Below the pieces are notes generated by a model that had not been told where the DNA came from, searched no databases, and was given only the letters and a program-made list of their open reading frames with translations. The translations under genes were made by a program, and so were the position numbers. From positions 434,001-498,000 of the forward strand of contig NZ_JAGKJK010000002.1 of NCBI RefSeq assembly GCF_020329435.1: a stretch of 64,000 nucleotides of DNA. Direction: 5' to 3'. Origin of the DNA: Bradyrhizobium hereditatis. GTDB lineage: Bacteria; Pseudomonadota; Alphaproteobacteria; Rhizobiales; Xanthobacteraceae. Shown here in pieces: positions 62,956-64,000 of the stretch (positions within the stretch are counted from its first letter, which is position 1; the number at the start of each line of letters is the position of its first letter).

Positions 62956-64000
62956 TCAGCTAACCCACTTCACGTCATGTCGCGCGAGTACCTCGCGCAC
63001 CTTTGTGACGATCTCTCTCTCGGCGCAGGAAAACTGCGCGGGTCGCGTCTCGCGCCATTCTTGATTGGAAGCGATGGCGGCCGCGGCTTTCGCACCTTCG
63101 ATCAGGTCCTTGATCTGAATCTCGCCGCGCGCTTTTTCATCCGACCCCTGGATGATCACGCAAGGTGAATTACGACGGTCGGCATATTTGAGCTGGTTGC
63201 CCATGCTCTTGGGGTTGCCGAGATAGAGCTCGGCGCGGATGTTCGCGTTGCGGAGCTCCGCAACCATCTTCTGGTAGTCGGAGATGCGATCGCGATCGAA
63301 CACGGTGACCACAACGGGACCGAAATCGGGGCGCGTGTCAATTTTGCCGAGCATCGTCAGCGCCGCCTGCAAACGCGACACGCCGATCGAAAATCCTGTC
63401 GCCGGCACCGGCTCGCCGCGGAAACGCGAGACGAGGCCGTCGTAACGGCCACCGCCGCCGACCGAACCGAAGCGCACGGGGCGGCCCTTTTCGTCCTTGG
63501 TGTCGAGCAGGAGTTCGACCTCGTAGACGGGGCCGGTGTAGTATTCGAGGCCGCGCACGACGGAGGGGTCGATGCGAATGCGTCTGCTGCCGTAACCTGC
63601 AGCCGCGCATATCTCCATTATGCTCCTTAGCTCGTTGAGTCCCTCGCGGCCTGCATCGCTTGCGGCGGTCGTTTCGAGGCTATCCAGAACGGACGCGTTG
63701 TTGAAATAGCGCCCAGGATAACGGTCGTCAGTGAGTTCGTCTGACAAACGCCCGCCCTTGAGTGCGCGACGAGAAGCCGTCTGATCGGTATCGAAATTCT
63801 TGGCATCCCTAAGGTCTGCTAGGGACCAAGCTTCACCAGTAGCAACATAGTCCTTGATGCAGCTAAGTACGGCGTCGATCTGTGGTTCATTCAAACCAGC
63901 ACCGCGGGTGAAATCGCCGCTTTCATCTTTGCGTCCCGGACCCAATAGGTCACGGACGCCAGCTTCGCCGAGGCGGTCCAACTTATCGATGGCTCGCAAG
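62956..64000 (-). CDS. hisS: Histidyl-tRNA synthetase, C-terminal part (5' end outside window)
   Basis: Charges tRNA-His. The visible 348 residues are the C-terminal two thirds; the N-terminus with motif 1 lies beyond the right edge. Motifs seen: [20 protein letters not shown] (histidine-binding HisA motif), [14 protein letters not shown] with the Gly-rich loop, and [16 protein letters not shown] (motif 3 with the ATP-binding Arg). The insertion domain carries [20 protein letters not shown], and the C-terminal anticodon-binding domain includes [20 protein letters not shown]. The stop is at 62956. It appears to be the first of the genes on this strand here. Confidence 0.94.
   Translation of the reverse strand, partial: LRAIDKLDRLGEAGVRDLLGPGRKDESGDFTRGAGLNEPQIDAVLSCIKDYVATGEAWSLADLRDAKNFDTDQTASRRALKGGRLSDELTDDRYPGRYFNNASVLDSLETTAASDAGREGLNELRSIMEICAAAGYGSRRIRIDPSVVRGLEYYTGPVYEVELLLDTKDEKGRPVRFGSVGGGGRYDGLVSRFRGEPVPATGFSIGVSRLQAALTMLGKIDTRPDFGPVVVTVFDRDRISDYQKMVAELRNANIRAELYLGNPKSMGNQLKYADRRNSPCVIIQGSDEKARGEIQIKDLIEGAKAAAAIASNQEWRETRPAQFSCAEREIVTKVREVLARHDVKWVS

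Overview
The window is a high-GC alphaproteobacterial chromosome segment, most likely Bradyrhizobium or a close relative. The evidence is the gene repertoire (two DUF992 proteins, a type II lumazine synthase under an FMN riboswitch, the lgt/methyltransferase/pgeF/prs and rplY-pth-ychF blocks) and the very dense population of palindromic intergenic repeats built on cores such as GTCATTGCGAGGAGCGAAGC, ATGGCCGGG...CCCGGCCAT and CCCTCTCCCC...GGGGAGAGGG. I see no rRNA, tRNA, complete insertion sequence, prophage or CRISPR array. The organism name is inferred from memory of related genomes, not from a search.

Layout. 0.2-9.8 kb: L-lactate dehydrogenase, shikimate dehydrogenase (GTG start), an EF-G-like GTPase lacking the usual catalytic histidine, two DUF992 secreted proteins, aspartate aminotransferase, a GST. 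9.9-18.9 kb: PQQ-type sugar dehydrogenase, DUF486 membrane protein, PAS protein, GNAT, aldo/keto reductase, a DUF559 nuclease-like gene set between repeats, a DUF1800/DUF1501 pair, CWC protein and HAD phosphatase. 19-29.3 kb: divergent TetR/enoyl-CoA hydratase with a palindromic operator, GSTs, an animal-type heme peroxidase, TauE exporter, NTF2-like protein, LysR regulator overlapping a flavin monooxygenase. 29.5-33.1 kb: small proteins and a long UvrB carrying a repeat in frame.

33.3-42 kb looks like accessory, partly decaying DNA. It holds a zinc-metallopeptidase/ATP-grasp ligase operon (the best candidate for an undescribed system), a ClpP/crotonase-like periplasmic protein, a SEC-C gene broken by frameshifts, a remnant of a small-protein family, an orphan Bug-type receptor, a winged-helix/TPR regulator broken by a 5-bp duplication, and about 1.1 kb of repeat DNA.

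42-64 kb returns to mostly core genes: NTF2-like proteins, secreted and small membrane proteins, a MaoC pair, ychF-pth-rplY (translation), ubiK, dienelactone hydrolase, lgt-methyltransferase-pgeF (envelope and respiratory assembly), a lipoprotein, prs, an SDR, FMN riboswitch plus ribH2, a polytopic glycosyltransferase-like protein, a YbjN protein behind a CtrA-like site, proC, a thioesterase, a tautomerase and the C-terminal part of hisS running off the right edge.
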